A stretch of 53,415 nt of DNA from a virus: the IMG/VR virus record IMGVR_UViG_3300032018_000007, positions 1 through 53,415 of that record; one strand, 5' to 3'. Of this stretch, positions 32,647-42,445 are shown in pieces. Each line of letters opens with the position of its first letter. Position 1 is the first letter of the stretch. Position numbers and translations under genes: made by a program. Under the pieces are notes generated by a model. It saw only the letters and a program-made list of their open reading frames with translations. It ran no database searches and was not told the origin of the DNA.

Positions 32647-35364
32647 TTATTTATTTTTTGTTAAAAAAGAATCAATAGTAGTATCCCCTATATTATTTAT
32701 AGTCTCTTGTATTCCTGCTAATGATACATAGTTTTGATTCATATATCCTTTAACCCACGTATTGCTACCTTTTGGTTGTACATACATTTTTAATGTAAAC
32801 TCATCTAGATTACTACCATCATTATCAGGGCTACCTTCTATATCAAATCTAACTCTTGGTGCTACCTGAGAATTACTTAATAATGGTAAGTCAAAACCAC
32901 TAAACATAGAGTTAACTGCACCACCTTCTCCACTACCAGTAAATAAATTTGTAGTACGATTAGGAGAACTTTGAATTGCATATTTTGCAGCATTCAAAGG
33001 ATTAACTTTTGCTATTTCTGGAAAATGTCTATTCACCTTACTAGCACTAACATGTAAAACTTGTCTACCCTCAGCACCTTCAATAATCATATCTGCAGAG
33101 CCATCAAACTTCTTAACCATTGAATATAAAGTTCCAGAAGTCTTTAACATTTTTTTAATAGTTTCTACTGAAGCATCCTCTAATTTATCAGAATCAAACT
33201 CTCCTAATAATTTTTGATTAACTAATTCATTTCCAATAAATCCTGCAATTCTATCTCGTGTTCCTTTAACTCCTGTATTAAAAGTACCAACTTGTGTTTG
33301 TCTCTCAGGATCATTTTTAGCTAGGAAGTCAGATTGAATTGTTAGTTTTTTATTATTTATTTCAGAAGCAACAGGTGTCACTCTTGATTTTATTTTATTA
33401 GTCTGGTCAAGTATTATTCTGTCTGAATATGATAAAGGTTCAGAATGTAAAGAACCTTTTTGTATAAGTTCTTGTTGTTTAATATATGCATTTGCAATAT
33501 TCTGATATTTAGTTCCTTTGAAATTATTCATTGCTGCTTGTTTGTCAAAACTTATAACTGGTTTTCCACCACCAGATTGTGGTACAAGTTTATGAAATTT
33601 TTGCAATGCATTATTTACATCAAATAATTCTTTTGCAGAATATAATTCTCTTCCATTCTTATCAACAATACCTTTTTGAGACTTTATTAAACCTTGAAGA
33701 TCTGCATCAAGTCCTTGTGTTAATTTGTTTGTAGTATTATATAGTTTTTGTTTTAACGCAACTTTTATTTGTAGTTCTCTCCTAGATTCTAAATACTTTC
33801 TTAATCCAGGATTATTAGTAACATCAGAAATTGAACCAGGATTCTTTAAATATTTATCAGTTAACTTTGTTAAGTAATCTTCCTTTTGTTTATTTGACAT
33901 TTTATCACCTCCTGGTATAGTAGAAAATGCACTTAGATTTAATCTGTCTAATTCTCCTTCAATAATAATTCTACCAGAAGAATCTCTTTTTCCTATTAGT
34001 AGATTTATTTCCCCTCCTAATTTTGATAGTGATGGCACATCTACATTTGTAGATATTGCTCCTGGATCAATTGCTCCAAAAGTATCTCTTTGTTTTTTTG
34101 CTGTTTCTTCCTTAGCTTTTGCATCTTGTTCATATTGCCAATGAGCATTGTCTCTAGCAAAATCTCTTTCCCAATTACTTTGTCCTCTAGCAGCATTACT
34201 ATATGCTAAGTTTAGTTGTAATCTTCTATCATTAGCTTGTTCGTACGGATTAGTTTTTAACTCAAGCTTCTTATCATCATAAGCTAAGTCAGCTGCAAGA
34301 TTAGTTAATGTCTTCTGTGTATATAATTTTTCTTTATACCCTTCAAAATCTGTAATGCTTTCTAAATCTAAAATCTCTTTGTCTCTAGCTTTTTCTAAAC
34401 TACCATCAGCAAGTTTTGCATTAGCATCATCTATGTCAGCTTGATATTGAGCTCTTTGAGCAGGAGTAAGTTTGTTGTTGGTCTGTAGTTCTAGAGCCAT
34501 TTCAGTAACTCCATTAGTTACAATTGATTTAGTTTTATTATAGTTTGATACCACATCTTGTTTAAATGTATCTACATCTTTACCTTTATAATGATACCAT
34601 CCATCAATCTTTAATTGTTCTATATCATCAGGAGTGAGTGTGTCATAGAAAGTATTTAATATCTTCTGTGCAGATTTTGCTTTTGATCCAACACTTAACA
34701 TTGCTGCATCTTGTTTAGGTGAACCTTTTGAAGAATCAGTAGTAGCCACTTCTTTACCACTTGCATCTTTATAAAAATAAAGAGTGTTGCCAGAGGTATC
34801 TCTTTGAAATGGATTATCATATGATGTATCTGATTCATGTATTTTATCAGCTACGTCTCTAAGTTTTTTATCTATGTTAGTATACTGAGTGTATCTATCA
34901 TTATAAGATTGCTTTATGTCTTTCTTATTGATGTATTGATTTACACCATCTTCAAACTTAGCTCTGTTCTGTATAGATGATTTACCTGCTGCTTCAGCTT
35001 CTTCTAATATCTTTTGTTCTTTTCTTATTCTTGATGTAGAACTTACAGCATTGATTACATTCTCATCTTTAGTAATTTGCTTAGCCATACCAGAAACAGA
35101 GTTGACCAACTGGAAATTAGAAAAATCCCCAGCAGCCACTAATTTTAAGTTATTACCTAATGAGTTAAGTTTAGATTGTAAGTATTTTTTATCTACCTCT
35201 GAAACAACATCAAGTCCTGCAACATTATCAATACTTGTCTGTATCTTTTGTACTCCCTCTTCATACTGTTGCTGTTTAGCCATACCAACCTTTACCATTG
35301 CTTCCACTGGTAACTGTTGAACATAAGGATTGAAAGTTGGTATTTTATCTGCCCATGAAGCCAT
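32647..35364 (-). CDS. Large helical virion cargo protein (905 aa)
   Basis: The N-terminus (starting MASWADKIPTFNPYVQQLPV) followed by EAMVKVGMAKQQQYEEGV and a long helical region with VDKKYLQSKLNSLGNNLK is, to my recollection, conserved in crAss-like phages just before the RNA polymerase gene. The middle (about 100-700) is mostly charged helix with coiled-coil character. The last 200 residues are more beta-rich (ARVRFDIEGSPDNDG). There is no signal peptide. It is the first gene after the promoter at 35402-35433 and ends five bases before the polymerase gene. An ejected internal cargo or polymerase chaperone role is inferred from position. Confidence 0.72.
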   Translation of the reverse strand: MASWADKIPTFNPYVQQLPVEAMVKVGMAKQQQYEEGVQKIQTSIDNVAGLDVVSEVDKKYLQSKLNSLGNNLKLVAAGDFSNFQLVNSVSGMAKQITKDENVINAVSSTSRIRKEQKILEEAEAAGKSSIQNRAKFEDGVNQYINKKDIKQSYNDRYTQYTNIDKKLRDVADKIHESDTSYDNPFQRDTSGNTLYFYKDASGKEVATTDSSKGSPKQDAAMLSVGSKAKSAQKILNTFYDTLTPDDIEQLKIDGWYHYKGKDVDTFKQDVVSNYNKTKSIVTNGVTEMALELQTNNKLTPAQRAQYQADIDDANAKLADGSLEKARDKEILDLESITDFEGYKEKLYTQKTLTNLAADLAYDDKKLELKTNPYEQANDRRLQLNLAYSNAARGQSNWERDFARDNAHWQYEQDAKAKEETAKKQRDTFGAIDPGAISTNVDVPSLSKLGGEINLLIGKRDSSGRIIIEGELDRLNLSAFSTIPGGDKMSNKQKEDYLTKLTDKYLKNPGSISDVTNNPGLRKYLESRRELQIKVALKQKLYNTTNKLTQGLDADLQGLIKSQKGIVDKNGRELYSAKELFDVNNALQKFHKLVPQSGGGKPVISFDKQAAMNNFKGTKYQNIANAYIKQQELIQKGSLHSEPLSYSDRIILDQTNKIKSRVTPVASEINNKKLTIQSDFLAKNDPERQTQVGTFNTGVKGTRDRIAGFIGNELVNQKLLGEFDSDKLEDASVETIKKMLKTSGTLYSMVKKFDGSADMIIEGAEGRQVLHVSASKVNRHFPEIAKVNPLNAAKYAIQSSPNRTTNLFTGSGEGGAVNSMFSGFDLPLLSNSQVAPRVRFDIEGSPDNDGSNLDEFTLKMYVQPKGSNTWVKGYMNQNYVSLAGIQETINNIGDTTIDSFLTKNK

Positions 35365-35401
35365 AGTCTGTTATTTTAATACATATAAATATGTAGATTA
35401 G

Positions 35402-35433
35402 CAAATTTAATTTAAATTATTATACTATCAAAA
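35402..35433 (-). promoter_or_regulatory. Bacteroidetes-type promoter for the cargo/RNA polymerase operon
   Basis: On the minus strand TTTTG (35433-35429), a 19-base spacer and TAAATTTG (35409-35402) fit the consensus exactly. Initiation near 35395 gives a leader of about 30 bases before the ATG at 35364. It lies in the 109-base gap that separates the 1210-residue gene from the cargo genes. Confidence 0.65.
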
Positions 35434-35473
35434 TTTAATAACATTTTGTAGTAATTTTTTATAATGAGTTTAG

Positions 35474-38400
35474 TTATATATTCTTGTAAGATTTTACGAT
35501 AGAACCATTTCTTTTAGCAATGCTTTCTCCAGCTAATGAAGGTTTCTTTTTCTTTTCTTCAGCAGCTTCTCTCTTAGCTAATGCTTTTTTATAAGCTGAC
35601 ATAGCATCAAGTTCTTCAGCAGAAGCTCCTTTATAATCTGTATCAAACTGTGCTAAAGGATTCATATTCTGTGCTCTGAAGTTAGGACCAAATCTATAGT
35701 TGTACATATTCTCATATGTTTTCAACTCTCTGTTCTCTAATTTATTCTTAGCATACTTGTCAGATATAGAATTCAAAGCAGCTTGTGTTGTAGCTTTTGT
35801 ATTAGCTAATGCTTCTGTTTGTCTTTCGTATTGCTTATCAAATATACCTAGGTTAGTAAGCTTAGCTTGATTAAGCATATTTCTATTCTCACCATACACT
35901 TTATCTTTCATTGCTTGATTAGCTCTGAACTGATCAGCTAATACAGATTGATTAGCTTGATACTTCTGTGCATTTAGATTAGCTTGAGCTGCTGGATTGT
36001 AACCCATCATTCTTTGTGCTGCTCTATAATCTGCTTGGTTAGCATTCAATTGATCTTGATATGATATATCATAAGGAGTTCCTAAATCAGGTTGATATGT
36101 TTGTGCTTGTACAGGAGCCACTTGGTTAGTAGCCATAGCAAACATTTCTGGATATAACTGAGCTGTATCTAAATCTTCTGCATCACTTGGTCTAATGGTA
36201 GGAAGTATTGCATTAACCATATTCATCCAATCAAACTTATCTTCAGATTCTTCATCAGAAGCACGATGTTTATCTTTTTTAAATTTCTTAGCTAATTTTA
36301 TATCTTGAATTAATTCATCAGGTGTTGGACTATCTATTTTACCTTTTACATCAAATATACCACTAGGTATTCCAAATGGTTTTCTTTTTGCAGGAATTAC
36401 TAATTCAGGAAGTTCTCCTTGATCCCAATCTGATAATTGTTCCCCATAATCCATTGAACCTGCTGGAGAATTATTAGCATACCAATCTCCATCTTGTGCT
36501 TGTGCAAACTTACCACCAAACTTAGCAGATTGTTTTTGAGCTTCTTTGTCCACCTTAGCTTTACCTCTAGCAAGATCATCAGCAACTAATCCACGTTCTT
36601 CTGCTGTATCATTGATAGCATTCTGAAGAGAAGCTGCGTTTATCTTTTTATCAGCTACATCTTTAAGTTTCATATTAGCTCCTTGTATGTTAGCTTGCAA
36701 TGCTGTAAGCTTTAACTTATCAAAAGAGTTTATAGGATCAAGAGCATTAAGTTCTTTAGATGATTTATCTATAATACTGTTTTGTTTCTCTTCTATCTTA
36801 GATAGATCAGCTACATAGTTTTTAAACTTTTTACCTTTAGCATTTTTATCTCCTAGCATATCTATATATTGATTAGGTATTTGTAAGTTACCGAACACCA
36901 CTCCTGATTTTTGAACTTCTCCTGTTTCAGGATCTATTGTACCACCCTCTTCTAACTCTACCATAGGTTCTCCTCTTTCTACTTCTACTGGGTTACCACC
37001 ATATGTTACACCAATTCCTGTTTCTCCATTAGGAGAATATTCTTCATGACTCTTTCCTCTAAACATAATTGTTTCTCCTGTACCAGGTAAGTAAGGATTA
37101 CGTGAAATAGTTTCAGCTCCTCCACCCCAATGTGTTTGTAACTCTCCACCTAGTCCATAAGATTGAATCTCACCACCATCTTCATAAGTTTCCATAGCTC
37201 TATCACTAGGAGGTGTGTAATCTCTTAGATGTCCACCAGCTCTTAGTGTATCCATTCCTTCATGTGCATAGTCATAAACTTCTTGTTCATCAAGACCACC
37301 AAATGAAGCTATAACTTGTGGAGTCCAATCATTAGAAACCCATCCACCATCTTTCATAAAAGATTGGTTCTGTGCTTGAATACCTTTAGCCATATTAGCA
37401 TTAGCCATTCCTTGCATGTTTCTTTGTGTAGCATCTTGTGCTTTCTTCATTTTTTTAGCATTAGTATCTAAAGCATTACCAGCTAATCCTCCAACAAAGT
37501 TACCAATAGCTCCACCTATAGGTCCTCCAATAGCTGTACCAATTCCTCCTCCTATTGTACCACCAAGTTTACCACCAGCATTTTGACCACCCATCAACTC
37601 TTGTCCTATACCTGTAGCTTTGCTTGATATAGCTCCCCATGGAGTTCCTCCACCAGCAGCACCAGCAGCATCTCCTCCTGAAATTATACCTGTAGATTTA
37701 CCTGCACCTATTATTTGATTGTAATAATTTTGAGAATTTGCAGCTCCACCATCTTGCATTTGATGTAATCTTCCACCTTGATAATATTGTTTCACATTAC
37801 TATCATTCAATGGTTCATATCCACTATCCATGTATATATCATTTGGAGCAAATGTATTTTGTATTTCTCCACCACCTTGTAACATCATACCATTTCTAGC
37901 AAGAACATTTGTACCTACACCATATATAGGAAAGAATTCTTCTCCTGTATTAACTGGCATCTGTGCTTCTCTTTGCTTAGCTATGTTTTCAGATTGTTGT
38001 CTTCTTGCATCTACATCAACACTTGTTGCTGCTTTAAGAGATACTTTACTTACATCTCTTGCTGCTTCAGCAGCTTTTCTTGCTTCTTTTTCTTTTTTCA
38101 ATTCTCCAATACCACTAATAACATCTCCAACTGGTCCTGCAAATTGACTTACTTGTCCTCCAATTTTAGATAAAGTATCACCACCCATTGAACCAACTCC
38201 TTGAGGACCTAATTTAGAAATATCAAATCCTCCTATGCCACCAGTAGCTAAAGGATTTGTAGAACCTACAGATTTTAATTGATTTGCAGGTTGTACTTGT
38301 CCATAATTAGTTGCTCCTCCTGGAGGATTTTGTGAATACCAAGCAGCTGTTCCATTTTGAGCTTTAGGAATATCTCTCCCATATCTTGCTGCTGCTGCCA

Positions 38401-39106
38401 CTGAACTTGCTCCAGCAGCAGCTCCAGCACCACCCATATCACCCATTCCACCACCTTGCATAGCACCACCAGCTAACTTCATAAGACCAGCAATGTCAAA
38501 TCCACCACCACCACTATCTTTTGAAGCAGCTTGTTGTTTAAGTGCAAGCTCTTGTCTTTGTGCAGCTGTTGAACCTGTTAACATTTTGTCAACATCATCA
38601 AATTGATCTTGATAACTTAAAGGTTTAAAAGCTGGTTGATGTACTTGTGATGCATTAATTGCAGCACCAGTTTGAGCTTTCTTAAACTCTTTACCATGTA
38701 TTTTCATAAATGCTTTCTCTGAAGGATATTTAGAATAAAATTCTTTTTCAGATTTAACACCAGCAATTTTAAGGATCTGTGATTTCATGTTATTTGATTT
38801 TTTAATATTTCCACCAACCTTTAAACTATTGTTAGAAAAATCAGTTAATTGTTTTAATTGTTCATCAACTTTTTGATCTTGTTGATTAATTCCATTTTTT
38901 GCCATACGATATTCTAAAACAGAAGTTCCATCAAATAAATGTTCTTCTCCTGGATACATTACTCTTACATCATTCTTATCAGATATTCCTAAAACTGGAA
39001 AATCAACATCTTTCATAGTAATTCTGTTAGTAGGAATAATGTTGTAATCATTATTCTTATCTTTAGAATTTTTTTTATACCCTGTATTACTAACTTTACC
39101 TTTCAT
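35474..39106 (-). CDS. Gly-rich virion protein with MQ-x-GG and AQ-x-G motifs, crAss-like (1210 aa)
   Basis: The N-terminal 190 residues are charged (YNIIPTNRITMKDV, MYPGEEHLFDGTSVLEYRM). The middle has Gly/Ala-rich segments (GGGMGDMGGAGAAAGASSVA near 218; GGTIGGGIGTAIGGPIGGAI near 525) that look like flexible or membrane-active glycine zippers. Around 690-750 lies a conserved-looking block: SRNPYLPGTGETIMFRGKSHEE, then GIGVTYGGNPVEVERGEPM. I associate it with crAss-like phages. The C-terminal third is helical and Gln-rich. KKAQTG, PKAQNG and AQDGDW motifs are spread along it. Role unknown; internal or tape-like virion protein is the best guess. Confidence 0.7.
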   Translation of the reverse strand: MKGKVSNTGYKKNSKDKNNDYNIIPTNRITMKDVDFPVLGISDKNDVRVMYPGEEHLFDGTSVLEYRMAKNGINQQDQKVDEQLKQLTDFSNNSLKVGGNIKKSNNMKSQILKIAGVKSEKEFYSKYPSEKAFMKIHGKEFKKAQTGAAINASQVHQPAFKPLSYQDQFDDVDKMLTGSTAAQRQELALKQQAASKDSGGGGFDIAGLMKLAGGAMQGGGMGDMGGAGAAAGASSVAAAARYGRDIPKAQNGTAAWYSQNPPGGATNYGQVQPANQLKSVGSTNPLATGGIGGFDISKLGPQGVGSMGGDTLSKIGGQVSQFAGPVGDVISGIGELKKEKEARKAAEAARDVSKVSLKAATSVDVDARRQQSENIAKQREAQMPVNTGEEFFPIYGVGTNVLARNGMMLQGGGEIQNTFAPNDIYMDSGYEPLNDSNVKQYYQGGRLHQMQDGGAANSQNYYNQIIGAGKSTGIISGGDAAGAAGGGTPWGAISSKATGIGQELMGGQNAGGKLGGTIGGGIGTAIGGPIGGAIGNFVGGLAGNALDTNAKKMKKAQDATQRNMQGMANANMAKGIQAQNQSFMKDGGWVSNDWTPQVIASFGGLDEQEVYDYAHEGMDTLRAGGHLRDYTPPSDRAMETYEDGGEIQSYGLGGELQTHWGGGAETISRNPYLPGTGETIMFRGKSHEEYSPNGETGIGVTYGGNPVEVERGEPMVELEEGGTIDPETGEVQKSGVVFGNLQIPNQYIDMLGDKNAKGKKFKNYVADLSKIEEKQNSIIDKSSKELNALDPINSFDKLKLTALQANIQGANMKLKDVADKKINAASLQNAINDTAEERGLVADDLARGKAKVDKEAQKQSAKFGGKFAQAQDGDWYANNSPAGSMDYGEQLSDWDQGELPELVIPAKRKPFGIPSGIFDVKGKIDSPTPDELIQDIKLAKKFKKDKHRASDEESEDKFDWMNMVNAILPTIRPSDAEDLDTAQLYPEMFAMATNQVAPVQAQTYQPDLGTPYDISYQDQLNANQADYRAAQRMMGYNPAAQANLNAQKYQANQSVLADQFRANQAMKDKVYGENRNMLNQAKLTNLGIFDKQYERQTEALANTKATTQAALNSISDKYAKNKLENRELKTYENMYNYRFGPNFRAQNMNPLAQFDTDYKGASAEELDAMSAYKKALAKREAAEEKKKKPSLAGESIAKRNGSIVKSYKNI

Positions 39107-39791
39107 AATTATTAACTATTGTTTTGCAAAAAAATAAAAAATTCTCCTCTTCTAAAGAATTTTTCATTGTATTAATTTGATTACAAACTAACTGTACATT
39201 ATCTTTTGTATAACCTTTATTACTTTTAATTCTATCTACAGAAATGTTATATATAGATTTACCATTGTTAATAATATAAGTCATTTCTAATCCAGACAAT
39301 TTACACTTTTTATTTTGTGTTTCAAATAAGTGTTTTAAAAAATTTACATCTAACTCAAATTCAAAACTTGATAATTTTAATTTTTTACTCCTAAGTTTAC
39401 ATGTAGAAAGTATTTTACTTAAATGCCTCTCTAAGTTTTCACCTTTTGTAGACTTTCTAAAATTAGTTTTATAATCATTATTACATTGTTTACAATTACT
39501 AGTTTTACCATTTCTATGCTTGTTTTCTTTTTGTGTATGAAACTCTTCTTCAGTTTTATATATTTCACATTTTCTACAAAACAATAACCCCTTCTCATTA
39601 AAATTAGGAAAGTTAAATTTAGGCTTATTATTACATTCTAAACAATGTGATTTAATTCCATGTTTACTATCTTGTCCTTTAGCATAATACTCAAAAGTAA
39701 CAGGTTTAAAAACTCTACATCTTGAACATCTTTTGTTTACTACACCTTCTATAGTTTGATATTTATAATCTTGTGTTACCATTTTATTCAA
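39096..39791 (-). CDS. HNH homing endonuclease with zinc ribbons (231 aa)
   Basis: The N-terminal half carries two zinc-ribbon-like pairs: CSRC...CLEC and CRKC...CKQC. The C-terminal half is an HNH core: QNKKCKLSGLEMTY, then ISVDRIKSNKGYTKDNVQLV, then CNQINTMK. The D-R-I...GY...NV-LVC-x3-N pattern is typical of phage free-standing HNH endonucleases. It overlaps the 679-residue gene at one end and the 1210-residue gene at the other, inserted cleanly between two virion genes. An alternative ATG at 39782 would remove the upstream overlap. It probably spreads itself between related phages. Confidence 0.88.
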   Translation of the reverse strand: MNKMVTQDYKYQTIEGVVNKRCSRCRVFKPVTFEYYAKGQDSKHGIKSHCLECNNKPKFNFPNFNEKGLLFCRKCEIYKTEEEFHTQKENKHRNGKTSNCKQCNNDYKTNFRKSTKGENLERHLSKILSTCKLRSKKLKLSSFEFELDVNFLKHLFETQNKKCKLSGLEMTYIINNGKSIYNISVDRIKSNKGYTKDNVQLVCNQINTMKNSLEEENFLFFCKTIVNNYER

Positions 39792-41823
39792 ATTTATTTA
39801 ACCAGTTAGATTGTAAAGGTAATAAATTTTTTTTATTTTTTGCCCATTGTCCTCTATCATCTTTAATGATTCCACCTTGTTTAAATTCAGGAGTAGGCAT
39901 ATTAGGATCATATGAAGGATGTGTTCCTGATATTCTATAATCATTATTAAAATGATCTCTTAGTATTCTGAGAACTGCTTCTGGGTTTTGACTTGTTTGT
40001 CCAGCAGCAGGTTTTGAAATATCATAAATATCAACTTTATTTTTATCAGGGTTATATCTAAAATTACCATTAATATTATCAACGTCTAATTGAAACCCTC
40101 TATCCATAAGACCTTTCGCATCTTTTTCTAATTTGCCTAAAACTTGTTCTTTTGTAAAATTACTAAATTTTGCATTTGCATTTAAATTAGGCATTATTTC
40201 AATAAGATGTTTATTATCTTGATGTGCTCTTAAAACTCTTGCTATATTATCATCTGTAATACCTTCAAAAGATTTTACTAAATCATCTGCACTACTTGTT
40301 TTAAAAGTGTTTCCTATTTTAATAACCTTATCAGGATCATCTGCTAATTCATAAACACTTCCTTCTGCACCAGAACCTAATCTTTTTCCTAGTGGAGAAG
40401 ATTTTTGTTGTAATGTTTGTTCTATTTTTCCAAAAATATCTTCTGCTTGATCTCTAGAATCATCCCATACATTTTTCCACTCAGGAGTATCATAATATTT
40501 TTCTCTGTTTATATTAGATAAAAAATCTTGATATTCCAATTTTGTAAATAATCTTTCTTGTTCTTTTTTAAAATAGTCTACAAATTGTTCTAAATCTATA
40601 TCATCTGCTTTTCCTCCTGTAAGAGTTTTAAAATTTTGAAGTGCTTTATTTTTAAACTCTTCAGTACGTAAATCTATTATAGGACTAAAATCTAATTTAT
40701 TAGGTTTTTTAATTTTTTTATACCCTGTAAGAAAGTTTGGAGTTGATTCATATGTTCTATTGTACATAGTTTTAGCAGGATCATATATAAAAGAATTTTT
40801 TCCTTCACCAACTATTTTAGTTGCTGCATCATCAATTTTAGTTGCCAATGGATTAATTTTATATAAATCTGATATTCCTGCTGTCTGTAATCCTTGTCTT
40901 AACTCAGGAGCTATACTTGTTGGTATATTTTTAAATAAACCATTATCCATACCAGCAAAAGGATTTAAAGCTTCATTAACTAATCCTAATGCACCACTTC
41001 CTTCAGGCATAAATGCTGCAGCCATTGCTGTATTTACTGTTGCTTCTGGTACATACCCTAGTCCTATATTAGCATTATTTATAAATCTTTCTTCTCTTGA
41101 TTGATTAGGATTAAATCTATTAGCCATTACTGCTTGTCTGTCTAATTCAGAAGTTTCCATTCCTGGTACACCTAAATCTCCTAATAATTTTTCAGGACTA
41201 GCTAAATATACTAAAGGTCTTTCTAATCCTAGTTGCCCTTCTAGTTCTTCATTTGATTTAGTTTGTGTTTTTAAATCTGCTTGTTTAGGTGCAAGTTTTT
41301 TATAATGAATAGATCTAGGATTTTTAATTTGTCCTGTATTAGTTAATTCTTGTTTGTCTTTTTTTGCATTTTCTGTTTCCTTAATTAAAAGTTCATTTCC
41401 TCTTTTTTGTTTTAAAGACAATGGTTGTATATTATCTCGTACAGTATATGCATCTTCTCTTTCATCCTTTAATTTAAATTTCTTTTTACCATTCTGTGCT
41501 ACATCATATTGATCTAACCATGCACCATCTCTACTAATACTTTTTGGTTTCCAATCTAATCCTTGTTGGTAGTATTGCATCTCTTTGCCATTCTGTGCAG
41601 AAGCATCTGTAACATCAGTTTGGTTTCTACGTGGTCCTTTACTAGGAGATCCTGTTCTAGCATACATATGTCCTACAGCTCCTGGTATATTACCACCCAT
41701 TTGAAACTGTCCTTTAACAGCAGGGTTTTCAAATATAGGACCATTGAATATTCCTTCTCCTACATATCCTTCTGGTAATGATACAGAAGAATCATTATAA
41801 TTATCTAACCACTTATTTTTCAT
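39784..41823 (-). CDS. Virion-type protein with protein-kinase-like domain and WLDxY motifs (679 aa)
   Basis: The N-terminal 115 residues carry WLDNY (5-9), SAQNGKE, GLDWKPKSISRDGAWLDQYD and AQNGKKK, a pattern I associate with crAss-like virion proteins; the C-terminus ends SNWLNKFE. Residues about 475-605 look like a protein kinase fold: Gly-rich loop GSGAEGSVYE, then VIKIG with Lys502, then DVDNINGNF aligning with the HRDxxxxNF catalytic loop, then DIYDIS in the place of DFG. Key Lys, Asp and Asn are present; the His of HRD is Asp. It may be an active injected kinase or a pseudokinase. An HNH gene follows and a GIY-YIG gene precedes it, both overlapping. Confidence 0.72.
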   Translation of the reverse strand: MKNKWLDNYNDSSVSLPEGYVGEGIFNGPIFENPAVKGQFQMGGNIPGAVGHMYARTGSPSKGPRRNQTDVTDASAQNGKEMQYYQQGLDWKPKSISRDGAWLDQYDVAQNGKKKFKLKDEREDAYTVRDNIQPLSLKQKRGNELLIKETENAKKDKQELTNTGQIKNPRSIHYKKLAPKQADLKTQTKSNEELEGQLGLERPLVYLASPEKLLGDLGVPGMETSELDRQAVMANRFNPNQSREERFINNANIGLGYVPEATVNTAMAAAFMPEGSGALGLVNEALNPFAGMDNGLFKNIPTSIAPELRQGLQTAGISDLYKINPLATKIDDAATKIVGEGKNSFIYDPAKTMYNRTYESTPNFLTGYKKIKKPNKLDFSPIIDLRTEEFKNKALQNFKTLTGGKADDIDLEQFVDYFKKEQERLFTKLEYQDFLSNINREKYYDTPEWKNVWDDSRDQAEDIFGKIEQTLQQKSSPLGKRLGSGAEGSVYELADDPDKVIKIGNTFKTSSADDLVKSFEGITDDNIARVLRAHQDNKHLIEIMPNLNANAKFSNFTKEQVLGKLEKDAKGLMDRGFQLDVDNINGNFRYNPDKNKVDIYDISKPAAGQTSQNPEAVLRILRDHFNNDYRISGTHPSYDPNMPTPEFKQGGIIKDDRGQWAKNKKNLLPLQSNWLNKFE

Positions 41824-42445
41824 AATTTATATCTTTATATTTCCATATAAATCCTCCACATGTTTTTGTAATTTTCTTTAATGCAAAAGTTATATTACTA
41901 GTACTTAAATTTAAACTAATAGAAGCAGATTTACCTGACTCCCACTCTTTTATAAATATACCATCTAAACTATATTGTAAAATAGATTTATATTTTCCTT
42001 TTGCAGCTTTATGTTTATGCTCTTCAGAATGTTTTTTACCTAGTTTGCTTTGTTTAAATAGTTGTTTATATTCTTCTGACCATTTTCTACCAGTTGCTTT
42101 GGTTCTAATTTTATCTCTAGTCTCTAGCGATGTTAACGATACATTATTAGGATGTGTTGGTTTTAAATTATATCCATACTTTCTATTATGGACATTTAAT
42201 AATGTAGCCCAGTAATGTTCTTCACTATATATTATATCTTTATCACATTCTACTAAAATTTCAAATATAAAGTTTTCTTTACCATATATATTCCAAGCTC
42301 TTTGTAAATATGTATTATTATGTATTCCTGCTTCTAACTGTCGTTTATGAAGTCCCCATCTGATATTAAAAGTTCTTTTAGTACAACCTACATATATATG
42401 TCCAGTAATAATATTAGTTATTGTATATATACCTGTACCACTCAT
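41813..42445 (-). CDS. GIY-YIG homing endonuclease with NUMOD modules (210 aa)
   Basis: I start at the ATG at 42445, whose A overlaps the TAA of the upstream gene; this puts GIY at residues 5-7 and YVG at 18-20, as the family expects. Catalytic-type R and E follow (NIRWGLHKRQL; NFIFEILVECD). After about residue 115 come a NUMOD3-like segment (GRKWSEEYKQLFKQSKLGKK) and a C-terminal NUMOD1 (LDGIFIKEWESGKSASISLN ending GGFIWKY). The enzyme is of the free-standing phage type (SegA-like). It sits between a tail gene and the kinase-like gene, overlapping both. The longer ORF from 42505 would only add residues antiparallel to the neighbour's coding end. Confidence 0.9.
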   Translation of the reverse strand: MSGTGIYTITNIITGHIYVGCTKRTFNIRWGLHKRQLEAGIHNNTYLQRAWNIYGKENFIFEILVECDKDIIYSEEHYWATLLNVHNRKYGYNLKPTHPNNVSLTSLETRDKIRTKATGRKWSEEYKQLFKQSKLGKKHSEEHKHKAAKGKYKSILQYSLDGIFIKEWESGKSASISLNLSTSNITFALKKITKTCGGFIWKYKDINYEK

